Origin: Xanthomonas hortorum pv. pelargonii
GTDB lineage: Bacteria; Pseudomonadota; Gammaproteobacteria; Xanthomonadales; Xanthomonadaceae
Direction of reading: 5' to 3'
DNA length: 64,000 nt
Assembly (NCBI RefSeq): GCF_024499015.1
Contig: NZ_CP098604.1
Location: 744,001 to 808,000 of the forward strand
In this document: one piece after another, positions 42,557 through 51,583 of the stretch
How the letters are laid out: every line of letters begins with the position of its first letter
How positions within the stretch are numbered: position 1 is the first letter of the stretch
Translations under genes and position numbers: made by a program
Notes under the pieces: generated by a model
Told to the model about the DNA's origin: nothing
The model's database searches: none
Seen by the model: only the letters and a program-made list of their open reading frames with translations

Positions 42557-43852
42557 CTACATCACGGCTTTAACGCCATCGTCCTCAGCAGGTGTTTGCA
42601 GCTGCGGCGACAGCTGCGGCTGCGGCACTGGTTGCGACAACGCCTCCACAAACTCCGGCGCCAACGCCAGCTTGCCGAACCAACCCTGCTGGGTACCGCT
42701 GAGCACACGAAGCATATGTCCGCGCCCGCCAGGCACGCGGCCCATCGGGCGCATCAGCAGGTCGCGTCCGTGTGCCCATAGATCGCGTTCGGACTGGAAC
42801 AGCGGCGTCAACCAACGGCTCCAGCGGTGGTAGATCGCCACATGCGCCTGGCGTTCGCGCTGATAGTGCTGCAAGGCCGCATCCAGATCGGTGCCAACCC
42901 GCAACGCATCGCGCATCGCCAACGCGTCCAGCAGCGCCATATTGACGCCCTGCCCCAGCTGCGGACTCATCGCATGCGCGGCATCGCCAGCCAGCACGAA
43001 ACGGCCGCGATGCCAGCGCGTCACCACCGCGTCGCGGTAACTGGCACGCGCCAGTGCGCCATGCACTTGCACGGTTTCCAGGCGGGCGTGTGCATCCGGC
43101 CACATCTGCGCCACTTCATCGCGCCATGCCGTGATGCCGCGCTGTTCCCACGCGGCAAAATCGCTGCACGGCAGGCTCCAGAAAAAACTCAGCCGCGGCG
43201 TGTGGTCGCCAGGGCGCGTGCCCACCGGCAGCAAACCGATCATCTTGCGCGCACCGATATACCGCTGTCGCAGCTCATCGACGAACGGCCAATCCTCGCG
43301 TGGCAACAGGCACCACAGCGCGCCCCACGGATAGACCCGATCCAGCCGCGTGCCCTGCGCCTGCGCGCGTAGCGTGGAGGCCGAGCCATCGGCGGCGATG
43401 ATCAGATCGTACGGACCATGCCAGTGCCCGCGCTGGTCCTGCACACGCACGCCGTCGTGATCGATCGCGGTGATCTGCGTATCCACATGCAGCTGCGCCG
43501 GCTCCGGCCATGCCTCGCGCAACAGCGCGAACAAGGCGCCGCGCTGCATGCCCAAGCCCATCAGCCGCGTATCCAGATCGCGATACTGCATGTCCATCAC
43601 CGCGCGCCCGCACGGCGTCTCGCCATACAGCCGCCGCACCGGCGCGCCATGCGCAAGCGCCTGCGACAGCAATCCCATCTTCCACAACACCTGCAGGCCG
43701 CTGGGCTGCAGCAGAAATCCTGCGCCCACCGGCCCGGGCGCGACGGCGCGCTCGAACACGTCCAGTCGATGCCCATCGGCGCCCAGCAGCACGGCCAGTG
43801 CCTGCCCCGCCGTGCCATAGCCCACTACCGCAATCCGTAATGCTCGTTGCAT
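42557..43852 (-). CDS. FAD-dependent monooxygenase (PHBH-type)
   Basis: A 431-residue group A flavin monooxygenase. G-Y-G-T-A-G at 11-16 binds the FAD AMP part. D-L-I-I-A-A-D-G-S-A-S is the D-G motif near 149-159. G-D-A-A-H-A-M-S-P-Q-L-G-Q-G-V-N near 293-308 binds the FAD ribityl chain. It should hydroxylate an aromatic or polyketide-type substrate with NAD(P)H and O2; the substrate is unknown. It stands alone, 96 bases upstream of which lies the cold-shock gene (minus). Confidence 0.9.
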   Translation of the reverse strand: MQRALRIAVVGYGTAGQALAVLLGADGHRLDVFERAVAPGPVGAGFLLQPSGLQVLWKMGLLSQALAHGAPVRRLYGETPCGRAVMDMQYRDLDTRLMGLGMQRGALFALLREAWPEPAQLHVDTQITAIDHDGVRVQDQRGHWHGPYDLIIAADGSASTLRAQAQGTRLDRVYPWGALWCLLPREDWPFVDELRQRYIGARKMIGLLPVGTRPGDHTPRLSFFWSLPCSDFAAWEQRGITAWRDEVAQMWPDAHARLETVQVHGALARASYRDAVVTRWHRGRFVLAGDAAHAMSPQLGQGVNMALLDALAMRDALRVGTDLDAALQHYQRERQAHVAIYHRWSRWLTPLFQSERDLWAHGRDLLMRPMGRVPGGRGHMLRVLSGTQQGWFGKLALAPEFVEALSQPVPQPQLSPQLQTPAEDDGVKAVM

Positions 43853-43898
43853 CGTCCCTGCTCTGTTTCGCTAGCACCGATCCCGCATGGACCGGTGC

Positions 43899-43925
43899 AA
43901 AAAAACCCCCGCCGTGGCGGGGTTC
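43899..43925 (-). terminator. Rho-independent terminator of the cold-shock gene
   Basis: On the minus strand a GC-rich stem (A-A-C-C-C-C-G-C-C with its complement, one bulged G) runs into seven T. It lies 23 bases after the cold-shock stop. Confidence 0.88.
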
Positions 43926-43948
43926 TTCAACCGCACAATCGAGTCACA

Positions 43949-44155
43949 TCACTCGACCGGCGTGATGTTCGAAGCCTGGGCACCCTTGGGGCCCTGGGTC
44001 ACGTCATAACTGACGCGCTGGCCTTCCTGCAGGCTGCGAAAGCCCTTGGAGTTGATCGCGGAGAAGTGCGCGAAGACATCGGCGCTGCCGTCCTCCGGTG
44101 AGATGAAGCCAAATCCCTTGGCGTCGTTGAACCACTTGACGGTACCGTTCGGCAT
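43949..44155 (-). CDS. Cold-shock protein (CspA family)
   Basis: A 68-residue single cold-shock domain: G-T-V-K-W-F-N at 4-10, RNP1 K-G-F-G-F-I at 15-20, RNP2 D-V-F-A-H-F near 29-34. It binds single-stranded RNA/DNA and melts RNA structure. M-P-N-G-T-V is the usual start; an upstream ATG at 44176 was rejected. The leader is short and no cold-box could be shown. A strong terminator follows. Confidence 0.95.
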   Translation of the reverse strand: MPNGTVKWFNDAKGFGFISPEDGSADVFAHFSAINSKGFRSLQEGQRVSYDVTQGPKGAQASNITPVE

Positions 44156-44242
44156 GGTGATGCGAGACCTTTGCAATAATTAATGGGTGGTGTACGGCGA
44201 TGCGTACGCGCCGAGTATGCAAAGCTTATGCCCCAATGACAA

Positions 44243-44995
44243 TCACCCGCGTGCAAGTTCGCCAATCAGCTCCGGCAATCCGGACGAGGCCGCATCGACG
44301 TTACTCAGCACCTCGGCCATGGTGATTTCCTGCGCGTCGCCGCAGCCGGCCGCCCAGTTCGCAACGATCGCCAAACACGCATATTCCAGGCCTTTTTCGC
44401 GTGCGAGACCCGCTTCGGGCATGCCGGTCATGCCGACCAGATCGCAGCCATCGCGACGCATGCGGGCGATCTCTGCAATCGTTTCCAGCCGTGGTCCCTG
44501 CGTGGTTCCATAACATCCATCGGCAACCAGCGTGACACCCGTCACCTTGGCCGCGGCGATGACCTTGCTGCGAAACATCGGCGAATACGGATGACCGAAA
44601 TCCACGTGCTGCACCTCGCTTCCCGGCTCTTCGCCGAAGGTGGACACGCGGCCCCAGGTGTAATCGATCAATTGATCCGGGCACGCCAATACGCGCGGGC
44701 CGAACCGCTCGGTGATGCCGCCCACGGTGTTGAGTGCCAGCACGCGCGAAGCGCCGATTTGCTGCAGCGCAGCGATGTTTGCGCGGTAATTCACCTTGTG
44801 CGGCGGCAGCGAATGGCCTTCACCATGACGCGCCAGAAACGCCACGCGGTGACCCAGCAACATGCCGACGCGAATCGGCCCGGAGGGCGCGCCGTACGGT
44901 GTTTCGATCTGGTGCGTCTGCACCTCGTCCAGCTGCGCGAGCTTGTAGACACCAGTGCCGCCGATGACGGCCAATGCGATGGAATTGGGGGACAC
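44243..44995 (-). CDS. S-methyl-5'-thioinosine phosphorylase (MTIP/PNP family)
   Basis: A 250-residue trimeric-type nucleoside phosphorylase. A-V-I-G-G-T-G-V-Y at 9-17, R-H-G-E-G-H near 56-61, P-x-x-V-N-Y-R-A-N, G-P-R-L-E-T near 168-173, and D-L-V-G-M-T-G-M-P-E-A near 185-195 are MTAP/MTIP signatures. M-T-G-M rather than M-T-x-x-P-E and the gammaproteobacterial context fit the thioinosine branch, as shown in Pseudomonas; MTA cannot be excluded. The start is GTG. It lies downstream of hpt, with which it would return hypoxanthine to IMP. Confidence 0.87.
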   Translation of the reverse strand: MSPNSIALAVIGGTGVYKLAQLDEVQTHQIETPYGAPSGPIRVGMLLGHRVAFLARHGEGHSLPPHKVNYRANIAALQQIGASRVLALNTVGGITERFGPRVLACPDQLIDYTWGRVSTFGEEPGSEVQHVDFGHPYSPMFRSKVIAAAKVTGVTLVADGCYGTTQGPRLETIAEIARMRRDGCDLVGMTGMPEAGLAREKGLEYACLAIVANWAAGCGDAQEITMAEVLSNVDAASSGLPELIGELARG

Positions 44996-45081
44996 AACCG
45001 ACCTCTGCTACGAAAAGACATGACGGCGCGCGCACGCGTGCGCGCCTGGCTGCCCGCAGCGATGCGGGCACACTGCGGGAG

Positions 45082-45636
45082 TTACTGCTTCATCGCATAG
45101 ATGGCGGGAATGCCGCGCAGCTGCTCGTTGACGTCCATGCCGAAGCCGAACACGTAGCGGTCGGCCACTTCCACGCCCACATAATCGGCAGCGACGCCCG
45201 GCACGCAGCGGTCATGGCGCTTGACGGTCAACACCGCCACACGCACGTCGGTAGCGCCCTGCTCCAGGCACCACTGGCGCACGCCCTGCAGCGTGTAACC
45301 CTCATCGAGAATGTCGTCGACCAGAATCACCCGGCGGCCGAACAACGCGGTGGCCGGGCGGTGCTTCCAGACCAGCTCGCCGCCGGTGATTTCGCCGCGA
45401 TAACGGGTGGCATGCAGGTAATCGAACTGCAGGTCCTGGCCGCGTGCGCCCAGCTCCAGCGCCAGTTGGCCGGAGAACGGCAGCGCGCCATGCATGATGG
45501 TGAGATACACCGGCACTTCGCCGGCGTAGTCGCGCGCGATCGCATCGGCAATGCTGCCGACGGCCGCGTCGATGGCGGGGCGGTCGACCAGCAGATCGGC
45601 TTGGGCCAGGGCCTGGGAAATGGTGAGCGTGGACAT
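45082..45636 (-). CDS. hpt: Hypoxanthine-guanine phosphoribosyltransferase
   Basis: A 184-residue type I PRTase. The PRPP loop V-I-L-V-D-D-I-L-D-E-G-Y-T-L at about 102-115, the flexible loop H-A-T-R-Y and the purine-stacking aromatic near D-R-Y-V-F-G-F-G-M are present. It makes IMP or GMP from hypoxanthine or guanine. Its ATG shares one base with the nagZ stop (TGATG), and the methylthioinosine phosphorylase follows, so hypoxanthine can be passed on. Confidence 0.93.
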   Translation of the reverse strand: MSTLTISQALAQADLLVDRPAIDAAVGSIADAIARDYAGEVPVYLTIMHGALPFSGQLALELGARGQDLQFDYLHATRYRGEITGGELVWKHRPATALFGRRVILVDDILDEGYTLQGVRQWCLEQGATDVRVAVLTVKRHDRCVPGVAADYVGVEVADRYVFGFGMDVNEQLRGIPAIYAMKQ

Positions 45637-46640
45637 CAGGCAGTTGTTCCGAAAGGGGCGGAAGGGGAAGTGGTGAATGAGGCGTCGGTGCCGGCGAGCA
45701 GGCCATCCCAGCCCAGCGCGCCGCGGCCGATCAGGCCGATCAATGCTGCGGTATTGAGGCTGCGGCCTTGCACGGCCTGCAGCGATTCATCGACCAGTTC
45801 CGGATGGCAGACCAGCACCACGTCGCAGCCGGCATCCAGGTGCGCATGCACCCGGCCCGCCACGCCACCGGCACTGAACGAGGCGGCCATACCGATGTCG
45901 TCGGAGAACACCACGCCGCGGAAGCCCAGTTGCCCGCGCAGGATCTGCTCGATCCAGCGCTGCGAATAACCGGCCGGTTCCGGCGCAACCTGTGGGTAGA
46001 CCACGTGCGCCATCATCACCGCGTCGGCACCGGCCTCGATCCCGGCCACGAATGGCACCAGATCCTCGGCCAGCAGCACCTCCAGCGGCCTTGGGTCGCT
46101 GGCGTGATCGACATGGGTGTCTTCCAGCACGGTGCCATGCCCGGGGAAATGCTTGAGCGTGGCGGCCATGCCAGCGCCGTGCAGCGCCTGCACATAGGCG
46201 CGGGTGAAGCTGGCCACGATCTGCGGGTCGTCGCTGAAGGCGCGATCGCCGATGGCGCGGTTGCCGCGGCCCAGATCCACCACCGGCGCAAAGCTCAGAT
46301 CCACGCCGCTGGCACGTACTTCGCTGGCCATCAGCTGCGCATGCGCGCGCGCCGCAGCGAGCGCGGCCTCGGGGTCCTGCGCATACTGCGCGCCGAAGCT
46401 CTGCAGCGGCGCCAGAGCGCTGTAACCGTCGCGAAACCGCTGCACGCGCCCGCCTTCCTGGTCCACGCAGATCAACACCGGGCGCGGTGCCGCGGCGCGG
46501 ATGGACGCGGACAGTTCGGCCACTTGTGTGCGCGAGGCGAAGTTGCGCTTGAACAGCACCACGCCGGCGACCGCATCGTGCTGCAGCCAGTCGCGCTCCT
46601 GTGCACTGAGTTCGGTACCGGCAACGCCGATCAGAAGCAT
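45636..46640 (-). CDS. nagZ: Beta-N-acetylhexosaminidase NagZ (GH3)
   Basis: A 334-residue cytosolic glycosidase. K-H-F-P-G-H-G near 165-171, with the acid/base His loop behind it, and nucleophile Asp in V-F-S-D-D-I-G-M near 240-247 define GH3 NagZ. It removes GlcNAc from anhydro-muropeptides in cell-wall recycling, the step that controls AmpC-type beta-lactamase induction in Gram-negatives. It heads a three-gene run with purine-salvage genes hpt and the phosphorylase. Confidence 0.93.
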   Translation of the reverse strand: MLLIGVAGTELSAQERDWLQHDAVAGVVLFKRNFASRTQVAELSASIRAAAPRPVLICVDQEGGRVQRFRDGYSALAPLQSFGAQYAQDPEAALAAARAHAQLMASEVRASGVDLSFAPVVDLGRGNRAIGDRAFSDDPQIVASFTRAYVQALHGAGMAATLKHFPGHGTVLEDTHVDHASDPRPLEVLLAEDLVPFVAGIEAGADAVMMAHVVYPQVAPEPAGYSQRWIEQILRGQLGFRGVVFSDDIGMAASFSAGGVAGRVHAHLDAGCDVVLVCHPELVDESLQAVQGRSLNTAALIGLIGRGALGWDGLLAGTDASFTTSPSAPFGTTA

Positions 46641-46896
46641 GTTGGGGGACTCCCGGGCCAGGCGCCACGTTGGCGCAGCGCGGCATTGTCGCAGATGCGC
46701 GTTGCAGCGTCAGATTGCGTATTCAGGCAGGTGCCGGACCGGTACGTCTACGCGCCTGATTACCCGGGCGATGTTCTGCACTCACCGACGTCGGCTGGCT
46801 GGTTTCGCCCAAGGCCCGCAGCCGCCCTGCCCCTGCGGACTGAGCCGTGTCCAGGCCGCTCGGGACGTCATTAGAGCCGCCCTGATCCAGCGCACG

Positions 46897-48462
46897 TCAG
46901 AGCACCTCAAGATTCGCCCGCCAATGCGCGGCCTGCGCCTGCACCTGGGCCAGCACCTCCGGCGCCATGTCGTCGAGCTGCCGGTACGGCATCGCCAGCC
47001 GCTCGTTGGCGTGCAGCAGCGTGCGCTGCCGCGCCAGGAAATCCCAATACAGCGCGTTGTACGGGCAGGCCTCCGCGCCGACCCGCGCCTTGCGCTGGTA
47101 CTTGCAGCCGCCGCAGTAATCGCTCATGCGGTCGATGTAGGCCGCGCCGCTGATGTAGGGCTTGCTGCCGAGCAGGCCGCCGTCGGCGAACTGGCTCATG
47201 CCGATCGTATTGGGCAACTCCACCCACTCGAACGCGTCGATGTAGACGCCCAGGTACCAGCGATGCAGCGCCTGCGGCTCCAGCCCCGCCAGCAGCGCGA
47301 AGTTGCCGATCACCATCAGCCGCTGGATATGGTGCGCATGCGCGTTGGCCAGCGAGTTGCCGATGGCATCGGCCAGGCAGCGCATGCCGATCTGCCCGTC
47401 CCAGAACCAGTGCGGTAGCGGCGCATGCTGCGCCAGCTGATTGGACTGTGCATAGCCCGGCATCTGTGACCAATACACCCCGCGCACGTATTCGCGCCAG
47501 CCCAGAATCTGCCGGATGAAACCTTCCACCGATGCCAGCGGCGCATGTCCGTCATGCAAGGCCGCCTCCGCGCGCGCGATCACCTCGCGTGGATGCAGCA
47601 GCTTGACGTTGAGCGCGAACGACAACAGCGAATGGAACAAGCGTGGGCTGCGCGTGCTCATCGCATCTTCGTAGCGGCCGAAGTGCGGCAATGCGTGCGT
47701 AATGAACGCCTCCAGGTGCTGCAACGCTTCGTCACGATCCAGCGGCCATGGCAAGGCATCGGCGTTCGGTGCGCCGAAGCTGCGCACGCCGGCCGCTTCG
47801 ATGCAGCTCCACAGCGCGCGCTGATCGTGCGCTGTGCGCCACTCCTGCGGTGCCGGCGGGTCGCCCGGCCACGGCGCGCGGTTGTCGTGATCGAAATTCC
47901 AGCGCCCACCTTCCGGCTCGCCGGATGCATCAAGCAGGACCCGATGGCGACGGCGCATCTTTCGATAGAACACCTCCATGCGCCATTGGCTGCCCGTGCG
48001 AAAACATCCCGCTACCTCATCGCGCTCGGTCAGAAAATGCTCGCTGTCGACCATGCGTGTGGCGAATGGCTGGCGCGCGCACCAGTCTCGCAGCGCTTCA
48101 TCCAGCCGCCATTCGTCCGGCGCCTGATAGTCCAGATGTGCGGCGTGGTAATGCGCCATCAACGCGCCCAGATTGGCGGGAATCGACTGCCGATTGCTGG
48201 GGTCGTCGATGGCCACGTAACGCACACGATGACCGGCCTGCCGCAGGCGCGTAGCGAATGCGCGCATCGCCGCGAAGATCGCCAGAATCTTCTGCGCGTG
48301 ATGCAGCACGTAATCGGTTTCTTCGCGCACTTCCATCAGCACGTAGACCACGCCCGCATCGGTCGCATCGAACCAGCTGTGCTGCGGATTGAGCTGATCG
48401 CCCAGAATCAGGCGCAGCGTGTGTGCGGGTACCTGCGGGTTGAGGTCGGCTGCGCGTGCCAC
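46897..48462 (-). CDS. Iron-sulfur (6-4) photolyase, FeS-BCP/PhrB type
   Basis: A 521-residue cryptochrome/photolyase-related protein. Four cysteines C362, C450, C453 and C466 have spacings 88, 3 and 13, identical to the [4Fe-4S] ligands of Agrobacterium PhrB. The N-terminal antenna half begins L-R-L-I-L-G-D-Q-L-N-P-Q-H-S-W, and the FAD half has G-W-R-E-Y-V-R-G and N-T-I-G-M-S-Q-F-A-D-G-G. It repairs (6-4) photoproducts with blue/UV-A light. The GTG at 48462 lies 5 bases after the upstream stop; the frame to 48714 runs into the upstream gene. Confidence 0.9.
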   Translation of the reverse strand: MARAADLNPQVPAHTLRLILGDQLNPQHSWFDATDAGVVYVLMEVREETDYVLHHAQKILAIFAAMRAFATRLRQAGHRVRYVAIDDPSNRQSIPANLGALMAHYHAAHLDYQAPDEWRLDEALRDWCARQPFATRMVDSEHFLTERDEVAGCFRTGSQWRMEVFYRKMRRRHRVLLDASGEPEGGRWNFDHDNRAPWPGDPPAPQEWRTAHDQRALWSCIEAAGVRSFGAPNADALPWPLDRDEALQHLEAFITHALPHFGRYEDAMSTRSPRLFHSLLSFALNVKLLHPREVIARAEAALHDGHAPLASVEGFIRQILGWREYVRGVYWSQMPGYAQSNQLAQHAPLPHWFWDGQIGMRCLADAIGNSLANAHAHHIQRLMVIGNFALLAGLEPQALHRWYLGVYIDAFEWVELPNTIGMSQFADGGLLGSKPYISGAAYIDRMSDYCGGCKYQRKARVGAEACPYNALYWDFLARQRTLLHANERLAMPYRQLDDMAPEVLAQVQAQAAHWRANLEVL

Positions 48463-48466
48463 AGCG

Positions 48467-49477
48467 CTAATCGCGATCGCTGCACACGGCATCGCTGGCG
48501 CACACACGCTCCGCCAGCGCCACGCCGCTTTGCCAGGCGCCTTCCACCTTGCCGCCGGCCAACCAGTCGCCACACAGGCCGATGCCCGATTGCGCATCCC
48601 AGGCGCAGCCGATCTGCAGGGGCGGATCCGTGCTGGCCACAGTCCAGCGAGACGCAGCGCAGGACTGCGGCACTGGCAACCCAAGCGCGGCCAGTGTTGG
48701 CAACACACTGGCAATCACCGCCTCGGGCGTCGCGTCGAAATGCGCCTGGCTCCAATCGGCATTTGCGTGCAGCAACCAGGTTTCGCTGCCGGTTCGTCCA
48801 GGCTTGCTGGCGTTGCGTGCCACCCAGCGCAACGGGCCGGCGTTGACGAACAAGGCGTCGTAACCAGGGTCGAGCGGCGTGTCGAAATGCAGCACCACCG
48901 CCCAGGCCGGCTGCATGTTGGCGCCAGCGGCAACCGTCGCGAGCGTGGGCGCGATGTGCTCCAGTAATGCAGCTGCAACCGGCGCCGGCACCGCCAGCAA
49001 CACTGTGTCGAAGGCGTGTTTTGTCTCGTCTCCCGACACAGCCAGCCGCCATGTGTCGCCGTCGCGCTGCAGAGATCGCACAGCGGCGCCCGATCGAACA
49101 TCCAGGTCTGCCGCAAGCGCACGCGCCGGTGCGGCCATGTCCGGCACACCGACAAAGCGCGCCACAACGCTCTGCGAGGGACGGAATTCGATGCCATCCC
49201 AGCTCGCGACGCGCGCAGGCCAGGCCGCCGCGACGCCGGTGGCAATCCATTCGTCCACTACCGCTGCAAACGCACGATCGCGTGCGGTGAAATACTGCGC
49301 GCCGTGGTCGCACTGCCAGCCATCGCCTGCGCAACTGCGCATGCGCCCGCCGGGTGCATCGCCCTGCTCGAACAGCGTTACCGTCCATCCCGCCGCCTGC
49401 AGCCGTTGCGCACAGGCAAGCCCTGCCAATCCGGCGCCGATCACCGCAACCGTCTTCGGGCGGGCGGGCTGTGTCAT
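48467..49477 (-). CDS. Renalase-like NAD(P)/FAD-dependent oxidoreductase
   Basis: A 336-residue flavoprotein with V-A-V-I-G-A-G-L-A-G-L-A-C-A at 11-24 (dinucleotide loop) and G-G-R-M-R-S near 45-50, the amine-oxidase GGR motif. D-H-G-A-Q-Y-F-T-A-R and the C-terminal G-L-C-G-D-W-L-A-G-G-K-V-E-G-A-W-Q-S-G fit the renalase-like branch. Bacterial renalases oxidise misreduced NAD(P)H isomers; this member is untested. The frame opens with TTG at 49501, but ATG at 49477 starts the fold. The photolyase gene begins 5 bases after its stop. Confidence 0.85.
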   Translation of the reverse strand: MTQPARPKTVAVIGAGLAGLACAQRLQAAGWTVTLFEQGDAPGGRMRSCAGDGWQCDHGAQYFTARDRAFAAVVDEWIATGVAAAWPARVASWDGIEFRPSQSVVARFVGVPDMAAPARALAADLDVRSGAAVRSLQRDGDTWRLAVSGDETKHAFDTVLLAVPAPVAAALLEHIAPTLATVAAGANMQPAWAVVLHFDTPLDPGYDALFVNAGPLRWVARNASKPGRTGSETWLLHANADWSQAHFDATPEAVIASVLPTLAALGLPVPQSCAASRWTVASTDPPLQIGCAWDAQSGIGLCGDWLAGGKVEGAWQSGVALAERVCASDAVCSDRD

Positions 49478-49516
49478 CTCGTCATGGGTTGGGAGTTGCA
49501 AGACGCCGCCGGCAGT

Positions 49517-50200
49517 TCACACCGCACAGCCGTCCGGCCCGCAGGCATTGGGACCACCGATCGGCGCCGATTCGGCCGCCAGCTGCAACAGTGCTTGCGC
49601 AAAACTCTCCGGCGGCTGCGCGCCCTGGATCAGGCTGCGTCCATCGATCACGAAACTTGGCACCGCACGGATTCCCAGCGCAGTGGCCTGCGCCAATTGC
49701 GCCTCCACCGCAACGATGCCTTTGTCGGAGTCCAACAGTGCGCGCACGCGCGCCTCATCAAGACCGCCAGCGGCACCGGCATGCACCAGCGTTTCGGTCG
49801 CGCCCAGGTTGTGGCCTTCGGCAAAATGCGCGTGGAACAGTGCTTCGATCACTGCTTCGACATCACCCTCATGGCTGGCCAGCCAGATCAGCCGATGCGC
49901 GCGCAATGTACTGACCTGCACCTGGCCGCGCCCGAAATCGAACGGCAAACCTTCGGCACGCGCAGTGGCCTGCGTCTGCGCCAGCATCTGATCCACGCGC
50001 GCAGCACCGCCGAACTTTTGCGCCAGCGCATCGCGCAACGGTGTCGGTTCCAGACCGGCGTCGGGGTCCAGCTGAAACGCGTGGTAATGGATGTCCAGCG
50101 CAGGTGCCTGCGCACCAAGCGAGGCCACCGCCTGCTCGAAGCGGCGCTTGCCGATCCAGCACCAGGGACAGACAACGTCAGACCAGATATCGATGCGCAT
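49517..50200 (-). CDS. DsbA-like (FrnE) thiol oxidoreductase
   Basis: A 227-residue cytosolic DsbA-family protein without a signal. The active site C11-P-W-C14 sits in D-V-V-C-P-W-C-W-I-G-K. The cis-Pro loop is V-P-S-F-V near 192-196, and the C-terminus holds two further Cys (N-A-C-G-P-D-G-C). It fits the FrnE branch, whose members act as oxidative-stress or polyketide-linked dithiol-disulfide exchangers. The longer frame to 50305 reads into a dispersed repeat and was rejected. Confidence 0.9.
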   Translation of the reverse strand: MRIDIWSDVVCPWCWIGKRRFEQAVASLGAQAPALDIHYHAFQLDPDAGLEPTPLRDALAQKFGGAARVDQMLAQTQATARAEGLPFDFGRGQVQVSTLRAHRLIWLASHEGDVEAVIEALFHAHFAEGHNLGATETLVHAGAAGGLDEARVRALLDSDKGIVAVEAQLAQATALGIRAVPSFVIDGRSLIQGAQPPESFAQALLQLAAESAPIGGPNACGPDGCAV

Positions 50201-50209
50201 GGGCGGGGA

Positions 50210-50346
50210 TTGGAGATTCGTCATTGGGGATTGGCAGAGCATAAGCCCTATTCCAAGGCAGGGATTGGGGAGTCGCAACGCATCAGCCCAAGGCCGACGC
50301 ATCACCTTTCAGCTTTTACGAATCCCGAATGCCCAATCCCGAATCC
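50210..50346. repeat. Inverted array of GGGAATCG-like units, copy 1
   Basis: Left part carries units such as G-G-G-G-A-T-T-G and G-A-G-A-T-T-C-G; the right part (about 50319-50346) carries the inverted form C-G-A-A-T-C-C-C in tandem. The right part lies inside the 3' end of the CYTH gene. Similar arrays occur at 57556-57648 and 59529-59624. Confidence 0.7.
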
Positions 50347-50840
50347 CGGCTCTCCACCCACTGCGTGAACGGATGCGAGGCCAGCGCCAGGTTGTAATAG
50401 CGCACATCGTCGGTGACTTCCGCACCGATCCACTCGGGCTTGGCGAACGCCTCATCGGCACGCCCGAGTTCGATCTCGGCCACGACCAGCCCGGCGTTGT
50501 CGCCTAGAAATTCGTCCACTTCCCACACATGGCCCTGGTACTCGACCAGATGCCGGCGCTTGTCGATCAAACCGCCGACACATAGCGCCAGCAGCGCACG
50601 CGCATCGACCACAGGAATCGGGTAGTCGAACTCCTGCCGCGTATGCCCCACCTGCCGCGATTTCAAATTGAGAAATGCGCTGTCGCCCTGGATGCGCACG
50701 CGCACCGACGCGTTCTGCGCGCCACTGCGCATCGCTGCCTGGTCGTTGATATAGCCCTGCGCCATCGGGATCACCGCATGCGCGGCGCTACGCCAACCGT
50801 CGCCGGTCACGAGAAACTTGCGTTCGATTTCAATGCCCAT
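50316..50840 (-). CDS. CYTH domain protein (triphosphate tunnel fold)
   Basis: A 174-residue protein with the CYTH start G-I-E-I-E-R-K-F-L-V (E-x-E-x-K motif at 3-8), V-R-V-R-I near 46-50, and the strand E-Y-Q-G-H-V-W-E-V-D-E-F. These proteins bind triphosphates in a tunnel and may act as inorganic tripolyphosphatases; the Xanthomonas member is untested. The last residues S-R-D-S-G-L-G-I-R-D-S are encoded by a dispersed intergenic repeat. The ATG at 50840 follows a GTG two codons upstream. Confidence 0.87.
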   Translation of the reverse strand: MGIEIERKFLVTGDGWRSAAHAVIPMAQGYINDQAAMRSGAQNASVRVRIQGDSAFLNLKSRQVGHTRQEFDYPIPVVDARALLALCVGGLIDKRRHLVEYQGHVWEVDEFLGDNAGLVVAEIELGRADEAFAKPEWIGAEVTDDVRYYNLALASHPFTQWVESRDSGLGIRDS

Positions 50841-50935
50841 GTCCACAAGTATGGCGGGACCTGCAGAAAAATGCCTGGCCGACGCAGCCTCGCGACCTCT
50901 ACACTCCGCCCCCTCTCATTCAAGGACAGAACACC

Positions 50936-51583
50936 ATGACAGTCAGCCGATACTCCACCCTGCACATTGCGGCGCTCACTGCCGCATTGGTGTGCGCAAC
51001 TGCCACAGCCGGCGCTGCTGCAGCCACGCTCTCGCTGGCCCAGGCGCAACAGGCACTGGATGCGGCCATCGCCGATGACATGGCAGCCAACCCGCAGAAG
51101 CAGGGCGACGCGCTCATGTCCGCCATGTTCCGTCCGCGCTTGACCGCGTTGACCGGCTGCCTGCCGGCTGTCGACGCCAAACCGGAGACGCTCGATTGCA
51201 TCGTCACCGGCCAGGCCGGGCCCAGCGAAAGACACATGACGCTGCGGTTTGTCCCGAAAGGGAACGCGTGGGCGTTGCAGCACAGCGAGAAGGAAATGGA
51301 AGTCGCCGCGCCGGTACCGCCGCAGGATCGCGTGCAGGTGCTCCTGCGCGAGGCCATCAGCCAGATGCTTGCGCAGGAGAACGACGCGGCGATGCGCACG
51401 CGCATTCAAGACGCCGCGCGTACCGCGCAAGTCTCCGGTGTCGAGCACTGCAAACTGGGCAGTGAGGCGCCAGTGGTCGAGTGCGACGTCATCGTTGAAG
51501 CCGAGGGCAAACGCGGCACGCGGCCGATGGCCTTCGCGCTGGTCGACGGGCAGTGGCAAAACGCCGTAGAAAAGAAAGACTAA
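50936..51583 (+). CDS. Secreted hypothetical protein
   Basis: A 215-residue protein with a signal peptide (hydrophobic H-I-A-A-L-T-A-A-L-V-C-A-T-A-T-A, cleavage near A-G-A). The mature part has two Cys pairs (C-L-P-A...L-D-C-I-V; E-H-C-K-L...V-E-C-D-V) in two similar stretches of beta and helix. AAGGA lies 10 bases before the ATG. Family not recognised. A repeat shared with 33148 follows the stop directly. Confidence 0.65.
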   Translation: MTVSRYSTLHIAALTAALVCATATAGAAAATLSLAQAQQALDAAIADDMAANPQKQGDALMSAMFRPRLTALTGCLPAVDAKPETLDCIVTGQAGPSERHMTLRFVPKGNAWALQHSEKEMEVAAPVPPQDRVQVLLREAISQMLAQENDAAMRTRIQDAARTAQVSGVEHCKLGSEAPVVECDVIVEAEGKRGTRPMAFALVDGQWQNAVEKKD

